From the NCBI GenBank assembly GCA_902785705.1, contig CACZZN010000020.1, positions 1 through 48,391 on the forward strand: a DNA stretch of 48,391 nucleotides. Direction: 5' to 3'. Numbering within the stretch: position 1 is the stretch's first letter; every line of letters starts with the position of its first letter. The translations under genes were made by a program, and so were the position numbers. Under the pieces are notes generated by a model. The model was not told where the DNA came from, made no database searches, and saw only the letters and a list, made by a program, of their open reading frames with translations. Below, one piece after another: positions 15,002 through 22,940 of the stretch. Origin of the DNA: an uncultured Veillonellaceae bacterium. GTDB taxonomy: Bacteria; Bacillota; Negativicutes; Selenomonadales; Selenomonadaceae.

Positions 15002-15931
15002 GTGGCTTCATTTGCTACGGAAGTGAAGAATGAGCTGGCGCGGGTGACGGGCGAGAAGCGGTGCTGCAGGATGGCGGAGCTTTCGGCGCTTTTGCGCATG
15101 GGAGCGGCGGTCGTATGGGGCGAGCGGCGCTGGTTCGGGCTGAACTTTGCGACGGAGAACGCGGCGGTGGCGCGGAAGGGATTGACTTTGCTGAAGGGGC
15201 TGGGGCATGATATCCGAACGGAAGTCATGGTGAGCCGTGCGAAGCGGCTGAAAAAGAACAACAGCTATGGGGTTCGCATCGCTCCCGCGCCGAATGTGGA
15301 GGAGCTTCTGGCAGCGCTGGATCTCCTGCGGGAGGGCAGCCTGAGCGTGGAGCCTGACCGAAAAATTCTGCGCCATCACTGCTGTCGTGCAGCGTACCTG
15401 CGGGGGGCTTTTCTGGGGGGCGGGAGCGTGAGCCGTCCGGAGAGCAGCTACCATCTGGAGATGGCGACACAGAGCTATGCGTTCGCGGAGTTTCTCCGCC
15501 ATCTGCTCCGCCGCATGGAGTTCCCCGTGGGCATGACGGAGCGCAAGGGAGCCTACGTGGTTTATCTGAAAGAAGGCGACGCGGTGATGGATTTCCTTGG
15601 CATGGTGCATGCGGATGAGGCGGTGGAGGCCTTTGAGGTGGCGCGCAATCTGAAGGAGGTGCGCAATCAGGTCAACCGTCTGGTGAACTGCGAGACCGCG
15701 AATCTGCAAAAGGCCGTGGATGCTGCGGGGCGGCAGATGAAGGATATCCGCTTGCTGCAGCGGGCAGGGCAGTGGGAGAGCCTGCCGGAGCTTTTGCGGG
15801 AGACTGCAGAGGCGCGCATGGAGCATCCCGACGCGTCCCTGACCGAGCTGGCGGAAATCCTCTGCGTGAGCAAGTCGGGGTTGAACCACCGCTTCCGGAA
15901 ATTGCGCCGGATGGCGTCGCAGGCCGGATGA
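15002..15931 (+). CDS. whiA: WhiA sporulation/cell-division regulator
   Basis: 309 residues, GTG start at 15002 behind GAGGAGG. The N-terminal part (FATEVKNELARV to GAFLGGGSVSRPESSYHLE) is the LAGLIDADG-like fold, and the C-terminus has the WhiA helix-turn-helix (LAEILCVSKSGLNHRFRKL). Despite its descent from homing endonucleases WhiA has no nuclease activity; it binds DNA and affects cell division and chromosome segregation in non-sporulating Firmicutes. The position after yvcK is the conserved one. Confidence 0.95.
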   Translation: MASFATEVKNELARVTGEKRCCRMAELSALLRMGAAVVWGERRWFGLNFATENAAVARKGLTLLKGLGHDIRTEVMVSRAKRLKKNNSYGVRIAPAPNVEELLAALDLLREGSLSVEPDRKILRHHCCRAAYLRGAFLGGGSVSRPESSYHLEMATQSYAFAEFLRHLLRRMEFPVGMTERKGAYVVYLKEGDAVMDFLGMVHADEAVEAFEVARNLKEVRNQVNRLVNCETANLQKAVDAAGRQMKDIRLLQRAGQWESLPELLRETAEARMEHPDASLTELAEILCVSKSGLNHRFRKLRRMASQAG

Positions 15932-15953
15932 CATTTGTTAAGGAGGAAACTTG

Positions 15954-16766
15954 TTGCATTTACAGGGAAAATGGCGCTGGATGATGCCGGCTTTTGCGGG
16001 GATCGGCGTGCTGGTTGCCGCAGTTTTCGTGTGGCTGATGCTGGCGCCGAGGCCGGAGGGATTTCCGATTCTGGAGTATCATAAGGTGTCGGATGAGGCA
16101 ATGGCGGAGAATTGGGAGTACAGCGTGCCGGCGGAGGAGTTCCGGAAGCAGTTGGACTATCTGCAGTCCGAGGGCTATACGACCATTACGGCGCTGGACT
16201 ATATGAAGGCGCGGAAGGGGAAGATGGAGCTTCCGGAAAAGCCCGTGATTTTGACGTTTGATGACGGCTATGCGGATAATTATGAGGTCATGCTCCCCAT
16301 TCTGGAGGAGCATGGTATGAAGGCCGTGGTCTACATGGTCACGAATGATATCGGGCAGAAGGGCTATCTGACCTGGGATCAGCTGCGGGAGATGCAGACG
16401 CGGGGCGTGGAGATCGGGAGCCATACGGCGAATCATCTGCCGCTGACGACGCTTTCTGCGGAGGAGCGCACGGATGAGCTGCGCCTTTCCAAGCTGCTCA
16501 TGGAGTGGAACGGCATCCGCACGGTGTTCAGCTTTTCCTATCCCAACGGGGCATACGATGCGGAACTGACGGAGCTGCTGCAGAAAGAGGAATACCTGAC
16601 GGCGGTCACGGGGGATGCTGGGCTCAATACCTTTCAGACGAACCCGTATCTCCTGCAGCGGGTGAATATCCCGAGACCGCATTTCGGGCTTTGGGAGTTC
16701 CGCTGGCGGCTTTTGAAGGCGGAATGGATGGCAAAATTGGGTTGGAAACAGCATGTGGGAGGATGA
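15954..16766 (+). CDS. membrane-anchored polysaccharide deacetylase
   Basis: 270 residues. An N-terminal helix (MMPAFAGIGVLVAAVFVWLM) anchors a NodB-type carbohydrate esterase 4 domain with TFDDGYADN (motif 1) and SHTANH (motif 2, metal ligands). It likely removes acetyl groups from peptidoglycan or another envelope glycan. No ATG fits; a TTG at 15954 lies 7 nt from AGGAGG, and an adjacent TTG at 15951 is only 4 nt away. It is 22 nt after whiA and overlaps the leader of the next gene, so all may be co-transcribed. Confidence 0.85.
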   Translation: MHLQGKWRWMMPAFAGIGVLVAAVFVWLMLAPRPEGFPILEYHKVSDEAMAENWEYSVPAEEFRKQLDYLQSEGYTTITALDYMKARKGKMELPEKPVILTFDDGYADNYEVMLPILEEHGMKAVVYMVTNDIGQKGYLTWDQLREMQTRGVEIGSHTANHLPLTTLSAEERTDELRLSKLLMEWNGIRTVFSFSYPNGAYDAELTELLQKEEYLTAVTGDAGLNTFQTNPYLLQRVNIPRPHFGLWEFRWRLLKAEWMAKLGWKQHVGG

Positions 16767-16767
16767 G

Positions 16768-17868
16768 ATGAAGATGTGTTTTCTGAAAAAAGCGTCGGCT
16801 TGCCTGTGCCTTGCGGCTATGTTGGTCGGCGGCATGGGAGCGGCGGAAGCCGGAGCGCAGGAGGAGCGTGTGATGGACTGGAAGCGTATGGAAATCAAGG
16901 ATTTCCCGATGATGCAGGAGGACGGCGGCGGAACGCTGCTCTTTTCGGACAGTCCGGAATATGTGCGGGAGAACGGCATTCTCTATTCGGATGTGGTGAG
17001 CGGGCGGGTACGCCTCTACTACTATCATGTGAATGACACGAAGAAGCCGAAGCAGATCGTGGCGCTGGCGGAAAATGTCACGGGAAAGTTTAATACCATC
17101 GAGATACAGCAGGGCGTGATCTCGGGGCCGTCCGATGATTACTGCAAGGTGGGGAAGGGCTCGCAGGAGCTTTATTATGGCCGCCCGCAGACGGATACCG
17201 AGTTCTTCGTGAGCAAGAAGACGAAGCTGCTGGACCGTCGGATGGCAGAGCGGGTAGTGAACAAGGATGAGCTCATCTGCGGCATCTATGATTTCACCGC
17301 GGAGCAGCCCGTCAGGATCTCGGTGCTGGCATATCCGGAGGGCACGGATCCGGTGGAGTTCCTGAAAAAAGCGGAATCCCACAAGAAAGACCATGTGATG
17401 CTTCGCGGGACGTATCGGGAGGCGGAGCGGACGCTCCGGGCAGAGCATCCGTACGATCCCGCAAAGGACGGCACGGCCGGGTTCCTGCTGGCCGATGGCG
17501 TGGTGGATGTCTTCAAAACGGGTGTCGATGCGATGGATGGTTCGCAGGTGACGGATGTAGGGAATTACGGCGTGAATTATCACATTGATATCCCGACCAC
17601 CGGCGAAGGCCGTTTCCGATGCTATCTGCGGCCAATGGGCGGCGCCTATGCGGGCTTCATGACCGTTCGGGCGGACAATGCTCCTGCGGTGCACCACCCT
17701 GTGCCAAGCGCCACCATGGTCTTTGGGGATGAGGAGTCACGGAAGGAGGGCGCTGCAGAGGAGGAGTATCTGGGCGCATTTGAGGCAGGGCAGCACCTGC
17801 ACGTAGAGTTCTCCCCGCCGGGCGCCTCCAATCTGCCGGTGCAGATCGTCTTTGTTCCGGAGGAGTGA
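16768..17868 (+). CDS. secreted protein of unknown function
   Basis: 366 residues with a signal peptide (LKKASACLCLAAMLVGGMGAAEA) and no later membrane segment. The mature part has no motif I recognise; it is rich in beta-type sequence and contains paired blocks such as SGRVRLYYYHVNDT and GRFRCYLRPMGGAYAGF. It starts 1 nt after the deacetylase stop behind GGGAGG, so an envelope role linked to that enzyme is plausible but unproven. An earlier in-frame ATG at 16753 lies inside the deacetylase gene and is less likely. Confidence 0.75.
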   Translation: MKMCFLKKASACLCLAAMLVGGMGAAEAGAQEERVMDWKRMEIKDFPMMQEDGGGTLLFSDSPEYVRENGILYSDVVSGRVRLYYYHVNDTKKPKQIVALAENVTGKFNTIEIQQGVISGPSDDYCKVGKGSQELYYGRPQTDTEFFVSKKTKLLDRRMAERVVNKDELICGIYDFTAEQPVRISVLAYPEGTDPVEFLKKAESHKKDHVMLRGTYREAERTLRAEHPYDPAKDGTAGFLLADGVVDVFKTGVDAMDGSQVTDVGNYGVNYHIDIPTTGEGRFRCYLRPMGGAYAGFMTVRADNAPAVHHPVPSATMVFGDEESRKEGAAEEEYLGAFEAGQHLHVEFSPPGASNLPVQIVFVPEE

Positions 17869-17961
17869 AGACCGGTATACAGTTTTTCAGGAGTTGCAGA
17901 AACCGATATTTTGTCATAGAATGTTATAGTAAACGACACAATCATTGCTTATACCATATGT

Positions 17962-17998
17962 CCGCCCCCATGGGGGGCGGGGGACCGCCGCAGGCGGT
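17962..17998. repeat. twin GC-rich hairpins
   Basis: CCGCCCCC with GGGGGCGG, then ACCGCC with GGCGGT, form two adjacent hairpins in a 180-nt intergenic gap. They look like a REP-type intergenic repeat; a T-run is missing, so terminator function is doubtful. Confidence 0.5.
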
Positions 17999-18048
17999 GG
18001 TGGGGGGCTGTATGCAATAATAATGACGTTACTATACAAGGAATGGGG

Positions 18049-18288
18049 GTGAGGGCAATCGAATTCTTAAAGAAACATGGCTCCGTGATTTCCAATGTTC
18101 TGGTCGTGATCCTGGTGCTCGGCGCGATCTATGTGAAGACACAGGAGGAGGGCGCCAGAGCGCTGTTCAAATTCGAGGATATTTATATCGTTGTGGGCGC
18201 ATTGCTTGCGCTGGTTCTGCTGCGCTTTTGGGGCAAGCGCCATGAGAAGCAGCCCGGTCGGGAGAAGAGCGGAAAGAAAAAAAGATAA
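18049..18288 (+). CDS. small two-helix membrane protein, unknown
   Basis: 79 residues with two hydrophobic segments (VISNVLVVILVLGAIYV and IYIVVGALLALVLLRFW) and a very basic C-terminal tail ending in SGKKKR, expected in the cytoplasm. I know no family. GTG at 18049 is 6 nt from AAGGA; the ATG at 18043 directly abuts that site, so the GTG is preferred. It is followed by the DnaA-box cluster. Confidence 0.6.
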   Translation: MRAIEFLKKHGSVISNVLVVILVLGAIYVKTQEEGARALFKFEDIYIVVGALLALVLLRFWGKRHEKQPGREKSGKKKR

Positions 18289-18309
18289 AGGAACAGAAAA
18301 CGATTTCTT

Positions 18310-18456
18310 TGTGGATAATTTGTCGTTTCTATGACAGTTATCCACTTTTTTGTTCACAAACAGGGGATGTTCTGTGGATAAAATGTGGAAATTCAGGTGG
18401 ATTTCAGAGGAAGGATAGCAAAATAGGAAACCGGCTGTGGATAAATGTTATCCACA
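18310..18456. promoter_or_regulatory. cluster of five DnaA boxes
   Basis: Perfect TTATCCACA boxes are at 18448-18456 (+) and, as the complement, at 18310-18318, 18373-18381 and 18436-18444; TTATCCACT is at 18338-18346 (+). The density is that of an origin or a DnaA-titration/regulatory site. The last two face each other 3 bp apart. dnaA and dnaN are not in the window, and the cluster ends 28 bp before the promoter of the DegS-like kinase. Confidence 0.8.
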
Positions 18457-18483
18457 ATCATGTCATGCGATTGCAAAAAATAC

Positions 18484-18512
18484 TTTACGGCAGGCCGATT
18501 TGCAAGTAGAAT
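18484..18512 (+). promoter_or_regulatory. promoter of the DegS-like kinase
   Basis: TTTACG (18484-18489) and TAGAAT (18507-18512) are 17 bp apart. The start near 18519 supports translation from 18541 rather than the upstream ATG at 18445. Confidence 0.5.
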
Positions 18513-18540
18513 ATGGATAGGAGCGACTGGAAGAGGGTGG

Positions 18541-19809
18541 ATGGGAATGCCGGAGCCAAAGATAAAAGAATTGCTGAATGCGGATGGGCCGCTGGACGGA
18601 AGTTCCTTGAAGCTCATTCTGAACAGTACGATTTCCACGATCGAGGACAATAAATCACAGATTTTCAATATCTATGAGACGGCGCGGACGGAAGTGGACG
18701 CCTGCCGCAGGCAGTTGGAGGAGCTGAAGCAGCAGGCGCGGCAGACCATCGACCGGGTGGATGCGCTCGCCAAGCAGGAGCAGGTGGAGAAGCAGAAGCT
18801 GGTGCGGGTCAGCAGCAATTTTGCCAATTACTCGGAGGACCGCATCCGCGCAAGCTATGAACTGGTCAAGAACGTGCAGGTGGCGCTGGGGGTCGAGCGC
18901 GACAAGGAAAAGCGCATCCGCGACCAGCGGGATAAGATGGAACTGCGCCTGCGCCATCTGCAGGTCATGGTGCAGCAGGCGGAGCATCTGGCGCTGGCCA
19001 TCGGCTCGGTGCTGAACTATCTGAGCTCGCAAATCCAGGGGGTCGTCTGGCAGATCGAGACCGTACAGAAGGACAAGTTCGTGGGGGCTCGCGTCATCAA
19101 GGCGCAGGAGGACGAGCGCTACCGGGTGTCCCGCGAGATCCATGATGGGCCGGCGCAGGACCTGGCGAATCTCATTTTTCAGACCTCCATCTGTGAGAAG
19201 CTGGTGGACTATGATCCGGCAGAAGCAAAACGCAGTCTGCAGGCGCTTCGGGGGCAGATCCGCGACTGTCTGACCAGCGTGCGGCAGGTTATCTTCGATA
19301 TGCGGCCGATGGCGCTGGATGATCTCGGCCTCGGCCCTGCCGTCCACCAGCTCACGCATAAGATGGCGGAGCGCGGCATCGTTCATGCGGAATACACTGT
19401 GGACGGCAAGGAGATCCCGCTGGCGAAGCATATCGAAGTGGCGGCTTTCCGCATCGTGCAGGAAGCCCTCAATAATGTCGCGCATCATTCCGGGGAAAAA
19501 AAGGCGAGGGTGCGCCTGCTTTACACGCGGACAGCACTTTCCATCCTCATCGAGGATGAGGGAAAGGGCTTTGATGTGGATGAGCTGGAAAACGCCGGAA
19601 AGGTCGTGGATGAGCTTTCGGAGGAAGACGAGCAGGAGGGTCATTTCGGCATGATCGGCATGAAGGAGCGGGCGAAGATCATCGGGGCGGAATTTGCCGT
19701 GACCTCCGTGCCCGGGAAGGGGACGAAGGTACATCTGCGCATTCCCTTGAAAGAGGAGGATTGGGCGCGTGCCGAAAAGCTGCAGGCAAAGGCCGCCGAA
19801 AAAAAATAA
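18541..19809 (+). CDS. DegS-like sensor histidine kinase
   Basis: 422 residues without a membrane segment. The N-terminal half (about 20-190) is a long coiled coil, as in DegS. It is followed by HisKA_3 with His201 in SREIHDGPAQDLANL, a conserved FDMRPMALDDLGL block and an HATPase domain (QEALNNVAHHSG, EDEGKGFD, GMIGMKERAKIIG). It should autophosphorylate on His201 and pass phosphate to a NarL-type regulator; none is adjacent, so the kinase is an orphan here. AAGAGGG precedes the ATG at 18541; ATG 18547 is equally possible. Confidence 0.88.
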   Translation: MGMPEPKIKELLNADGPLDGSSLKLILNSTISTIEDNKSQIFNIYETARTEVDACRRQLEELKQQARQTIDRVDALAKQEQVEKQKLVRVSSNFANYSEDRIRASYELVKNVQVALGVERDKEKRIRDQRDKMELRLRHLQVMVQQAEHLALAIGSVLNYLSSQIQGVVWQIETVQKDKFVGARVIKAQEDERYRVSREIHDGPAQDLANLIFQTSICEKLVDYDPAEAKRSLQALRGQIRDCLTSVRQVIFDMRPMALDDLGLGPAVHQLTHKMAERGIVHAEYTVDGKEIPLAKHIEVAAFRIVQEALNNVAHHSGEKKARVRLLYTRTALSILIEDEGKGFDVDELENAGKVVDELSEEDEQEGHFGMIGMKERAKIIGAEFAVTSVPGKGTKVHLRIPLKEEDWARAEKLQAKAAEKK

Positions 19810-19814
19810 GGACG

Positions 19815-21287
19815 ATGGGCAGTTTGGACAGAAAGCAATATGGGCAGGATCGGGCGCCAATCGCGGAGGCTATGAAAGCCTATGCGGGAGATGGCGCTCT
19901 CGCTTTTCATACGCCCGGGCATAAGCAGGGGCTGGGCGCACATGCGCTGCTCAGGGATTTGATCACGGCGCAGGGGCTTCGGGAAGAGGTTTCCCTCATG
20001 GAGGAACTGGACGACCTGCATGCGCCGTCGGGCTGCATCCGTGAGGCCCAGGAACTGGCTGCGGAACTCTACGGGGCGGACGCGGCGTATTTCATGGTCA
20101 ACGGGACGACAGGCGCGGTGCATACGATGCTTCTGGCTGCGCTTTCGCCGGGGGACACGGTGCTTGTACCGAGAAATGCGCATCGCTCCATGATGGGCGG
20201 CATCTTGCTTTCCGGCGCAAGACCGGTGTTCCTTTCTCCGGAGATTGACGGGGAATGGGGCATCCCGATGGGGCTTTCCGTGGAAACCGTGCGGGAGGCC
20301 ATCGAACAGCACCCGGACGCAAAGGCGCTGGCGCTGGTATCACCGACCTACTATGGCGTGGCATCGGATCTGCGGGAGATGGCGAAGATTCTGCATGAAA
20401 AGGGTATGCTGCTTCTGGTGGATGAGGCGCACGGGGCGCACCTGAAATTCCATGAAGGGCTTCCCGTGCAGGCCATGGACGCGGGCGCGGATCTTGCGGC
20501 GCAGAGCACGCATAAGCTGCTCGGCTCCCTGACGCAGAGTTCCATGCTGCTGGGACGCAAGGGGAGGGTGGATTTTTCCCGCGTGCAGGAGGCGGCAAGC
20601 CTGCTGCAGTCCACCAGCCCTAACTACCTGCTACTGGCATCCCTGGACATTGCAAGGATGCAGATGGCAATGGAGGGCAGAGAGCGGATTGCGCGAGCCG
20701 TGCGGCTCTCGGAGGGACTGCGTGAGGCTGTGCGGGGGTTGGACGGTCTGGAAAGCTTCGGGCAGGAAATCGTGGGCAATCTCGGCGTCTGCGGGCTGGA
20801 CGCGACAAAGGTCACGATCTCTGTGCGCGGGCTTGGTCTGACGGGCATGGAGGCTGAGCGCATCCTGCGGCATCAATATAAAGTGCAGTGCGAGCTGTCG
20901 GACCCGTACAATCTGCTGTTCATCCTTTCCATGGCAGACACGGAAACGGAACTGGCGAGCCTTGTGGGGGCGCTGCAGGGACTGGCGGGGAATCATTTCG
21001 GACAGGAAACGTTTTCTGTTCCGATGGAGCTGCCGGAAATACCGGAGCAGAGGATGCTGCCCCGGGAGGCCTTTTTTGCGGACAAGGAGCGTGTGGCGCT
21101 GGAACGGGCGGCAGGGCGCGTGAGCGCGGAGCAGGTCGTGTTCTACCCGCCGGGGATTCCCGTGCTGTGCCCCGGAGAGCTAGTATCGAGGGATTTGATC
21201 GCGTACATCCGCAGGATGCAGGGGCTGGGACGCAGGATTGTGGGGGCGGAGGATGCAGAGCTTCGCACCTTGCGCGTGATTCGATGA
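19815..21287 (+). CDS. YaaO-like Orn/Lys/Arg decarboxylase family protein
   Basis: 490 residues, fold-type I PLP enzyme of the small (no wing domain) Orn/Lys/Arg decarboxylase family. AFHTPGHKQG near the N-terminus, DEAHGAHLKFHEGLP, and the PLP lysine in QSTHKLLGSLTQSSML are clear. In Bacillus the same gene (yaaO) also lies directly upstream of tmk. It could make a polyamine; Selenomonas peptidoglycan carries cadaverine, but the substrate cannot be assigned. The ATG at 19815 lies 5 nt after the kinase stop. Confidence 0.88.
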   Translation: MGSLDRKQYGQDRAPIAEAMKAYAGDGALAFHTPGHKQGLGAHALLRDLITAQGLREEVSLMEELDDLHAPSGCIREAQELAAELYGADAAYFMVNGTTGAVHTMLLAALSPGDTVLVPRNAHRSMMGGILLSGARPVFLSPEIDGEWGIPMGLSVETVREAIEQHPDAKALALVSPTYYGVASDLREMAKILHEKGMLLLVDEAHGAHLKFHEGLPVQAMDAGADLAAQSTHKLLGSLTQSSMLLGRKGRVDFSRVQEAASLLQSTSPNYLLLASLDIARMQMAMEGRERIARAVRLSEGLREAVRGLDGLESFGQEIVGNLGVCGLDATKVTISVRGLGLTGMEAERILRHQYKVQCELSDPYNLLFILSMADTETELASLVGALQGLAGNHFGQETFSVPMELPEIPEQRMLPREAFFADKERVALERAAGRVSAEQVVFYPPGIPVLCPGELVSRDLIAYIRRMQGLGRRIVGAEDAELRTLRVIR

Positions 21288-21326
21288 AAGGTGAAACTTT
21301 GAGGAATTCCTGAAAGGGGCAGAAGG

Positions 21327-22001
21327 GTGAAAAGAGGAAAGCTGATCGTCATTGAGGCCGGAGACGGCTCCGGCAAGGCAACGCAGACCAAGGCGCTCTA
21401 TGAGCATTTGAAGCGAGACGGGAAAAGCGTGCATCGCATCTCGTTCCCCGACTATGCCTCGGATTCCTCGGCTTTGGTGAAGATGTATCTGAACGGGAGC
21501 TTCGGGGGACATGCGGAGGATGTGAATGCCTATGCGGCCTCCACGTTTTATGCTGCGGATCGCTATGCATCCTATCGCATGAAGTGGAAATCACTTTACG
21601 AGGCGGGAGATATTATTCTGGCGGACCGCTATACGACCTCGAATATGGTGCATCAGGCGGTGAAGCTCACGGATGCGGCGGAGCGTGGAGCATTTCTGGA
21701 CTGGCTCTGGGATTTCGAGTTTGGAAAACTGGGCCTCCCCGTGCCGGATCTGGTCGTGTTTCTGGATATGCCGCCGGAGATCAGCGACAGGCTCATTGCA
21801 GAACGGGCGGAAGAAAAGGCGCAGGCGAAGGATATCCACGAAAAGGATGCGGAGTACCTGCACCGCTGCCATGCGGCTTATTTGGAACTGGCGGCGAAGT
21901 ATGGGTGGAGAAGAGTGGCCTGCGCGAAGGACGGAGTGATACGGGGGATTGAGGAGATACATGGGGATGTGTACCAAGAGGTTGTGCAACTGGGCGTGTG
22001 A
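21327..22001 (+). CDS. tmk: thymidylate kinase
   Basis: 224 residues. P-loop EAGDGSGKATQT at the N-terminus, the DR(Y) motif in ILADRYTTSNMVHQA and a lid region rich in Lys/Arg/Glu (AERAEEKAQAKDIHEKD). It phosphorylates dTMP to dTDP. KATQ instead of KSTQ after the P-loop glycine is a variant seen in a clostridial/Negativicutes subgroup. GTG at 21327 follows AAAGGGG. It is the last gene before a nested inverted-repeat region. Confidence 0.85.
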   Translation: MKRGKLIVIEAGDGSGKATQTKALYEHLKRDGKSVHRISFPDYASDSSALVKMYLNGSFGGHAEDVNAYAASTFYAADRYASYRMKWKSLYEAGDIILADRYTTSNMVHQAVKLTDAAERGAFLDWLWDFEFGKLGLPVPDLVVFLDMPPEISDRLIAERAEEKAQAKDIHEKDAEYLHRCHAAYLELAAKYGWRRVACAKDGVIRGIEEIHGDVYQEVVQLGV

Positions 22002-22012
22002 GAAAGTGGCCG

Positions 22013-22341
22013 GAAGGCAATGGCATGTCCAACGTTCCGCGGAGATATTTTGCTAAAAAAATTTTTTACATTTAACTCAGCATTCAAAAACAGTTAAGGA
22101 AACACTGATTAAAGCGGTCGTCCAGATTGGCGTGGATTGCTTGTTCCTCCCAAGGAGACAAACCGCAGTCATAGTGGTGCTATGTCGAGGATTCGCGTCA
22201 AGATGGGCGGGCGAATTAATCAGCGTTTCCTTAAACGCCCTTCGGTTGAACGAAACTGTTTTAGAATGTTTCATCGTATGTAAAAAATTTTTTCTTCACG
22301 CAAAATATCAACGCTGCACTTATGGACATGCCATTGCCTCC
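22013..22341. repeat. large interrupted inverted repeat
   Basis: GGCAATGGCATGTCC at 22016-22030 is exactly complementary to 22324-22338. Further inward, GATATTTTGC (22044-22053) pairs with 22300-22309, and 22056-22071 pairs with 22278-22293, all perfectly and in mirror order. The arms flank a complete MITE (22094-22234). Without it the repeat would be a palindromic element of about 185 bp. It fills the gap between tmk and rnmV; no coding sequence is supported. Confidence 0.75.
22094..22234. mobile_element. MITE, TTAAGGAAAC family, copy 2
   Basis: The 19-bp ends (22094-22112 and 22216-22234) differ at one position. The 141-bp element matches the ends of the one at 10476-10612. Its interior includes, inverted, the 22-nt block also present in the MITE at 11584-11740. 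It lies near the apex of the outer inverted repeat. Confidence 0.78.
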
Positions 22342-22385
22342 CGAAGGCGGGATATTGCTGCAGATGATGGAGAGATGGGAGAAAG

Positions 22386-22940
22386 ATGATAAAAGAAGTG
22401 CTTGTCGTTGAGGGCAAGATGGATGTGGTGGCGATCCGCAAGGCGGTGGAGGCGGACTGCATCATTACGGAGGGATTCAATCTGAAGCCGGAGGCACTGG
22501 AGAACATACGGCAGGCGGAAAAGCGGCGGGGAATCATCATATTGACAGATCCGGACTCGGCGGGGGAGCGGATTCGGAAATTTCTTGGAAAACGTTTTCC
22601 AAATGCAAAGCATGCCTTTGTGCCCGTGGAGGATGCGACGGCAAATGACGATATCGGCATCGAGCAGGCGAAGCCGGAGGCTATCCGCAGGGCACTGGAG
22701 ACGGTGCGGACGCTGAACTGGGAGCCCTCCCACCTGTTCAGCAGCGCGGATCTGGTGAAGCATGGTCTGAGCGGCAGCCCGGATGCATCGAGGCGCAGAG
22801 CGCGGCTGGGAGCAATCCTGGGTGTGGGGTTTGCGAATGCGAAGACCTTTTTGCAGCGGCTCAACCACTATGGTGTGACGCGGGAGGAATTCGAGAACGG
22901 GCTGCGGGAACTGGCAGCAGGGCAGGAAAAGGGGGCATGA
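22386..22940 (+). CDS. rnmV: ribonuclease M5
   Basis: 184 residues. The Toprim domain shows VVEGKMD with its catalytic Glu and TDPDSAGERIRK with the Asp-x-Asp pair. The C-terminal part (SSADLVKHGLSGSPDASRRR) matches RNase M5. The enzyme trims 5S rRNA precursor with help of a ribosomal protein. It starts behind GGGAGAAAG and its stop overlaps the ksgA start (ATGA), the usual rnmV-ksgA arrangement. Confidence 0.93.
   Translation: MIKEVLVVEGKMDVVAIRKAVEADCIITEGFNLKPEALENIRQAEKRRGIIILTDPDSAGERIRKFLGKRFPNAKHAFVPVEDATANDDIGIEQAKPEAIRRALETVRTLNWEPSHLFSSADLVKHGLSGSPDASRRRARLGAILGVGFANAKTFLQRLNHYGVTREEFENGLRELAAGQEKGA

Noticed and set aside
18310..18456. Calling the DnaA-box cluster the chromosomal origin
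   Set aside because: dnaA and dnaN are not adjacent and skew or coverage cannot be judged in one window, so only the cluster is reported.
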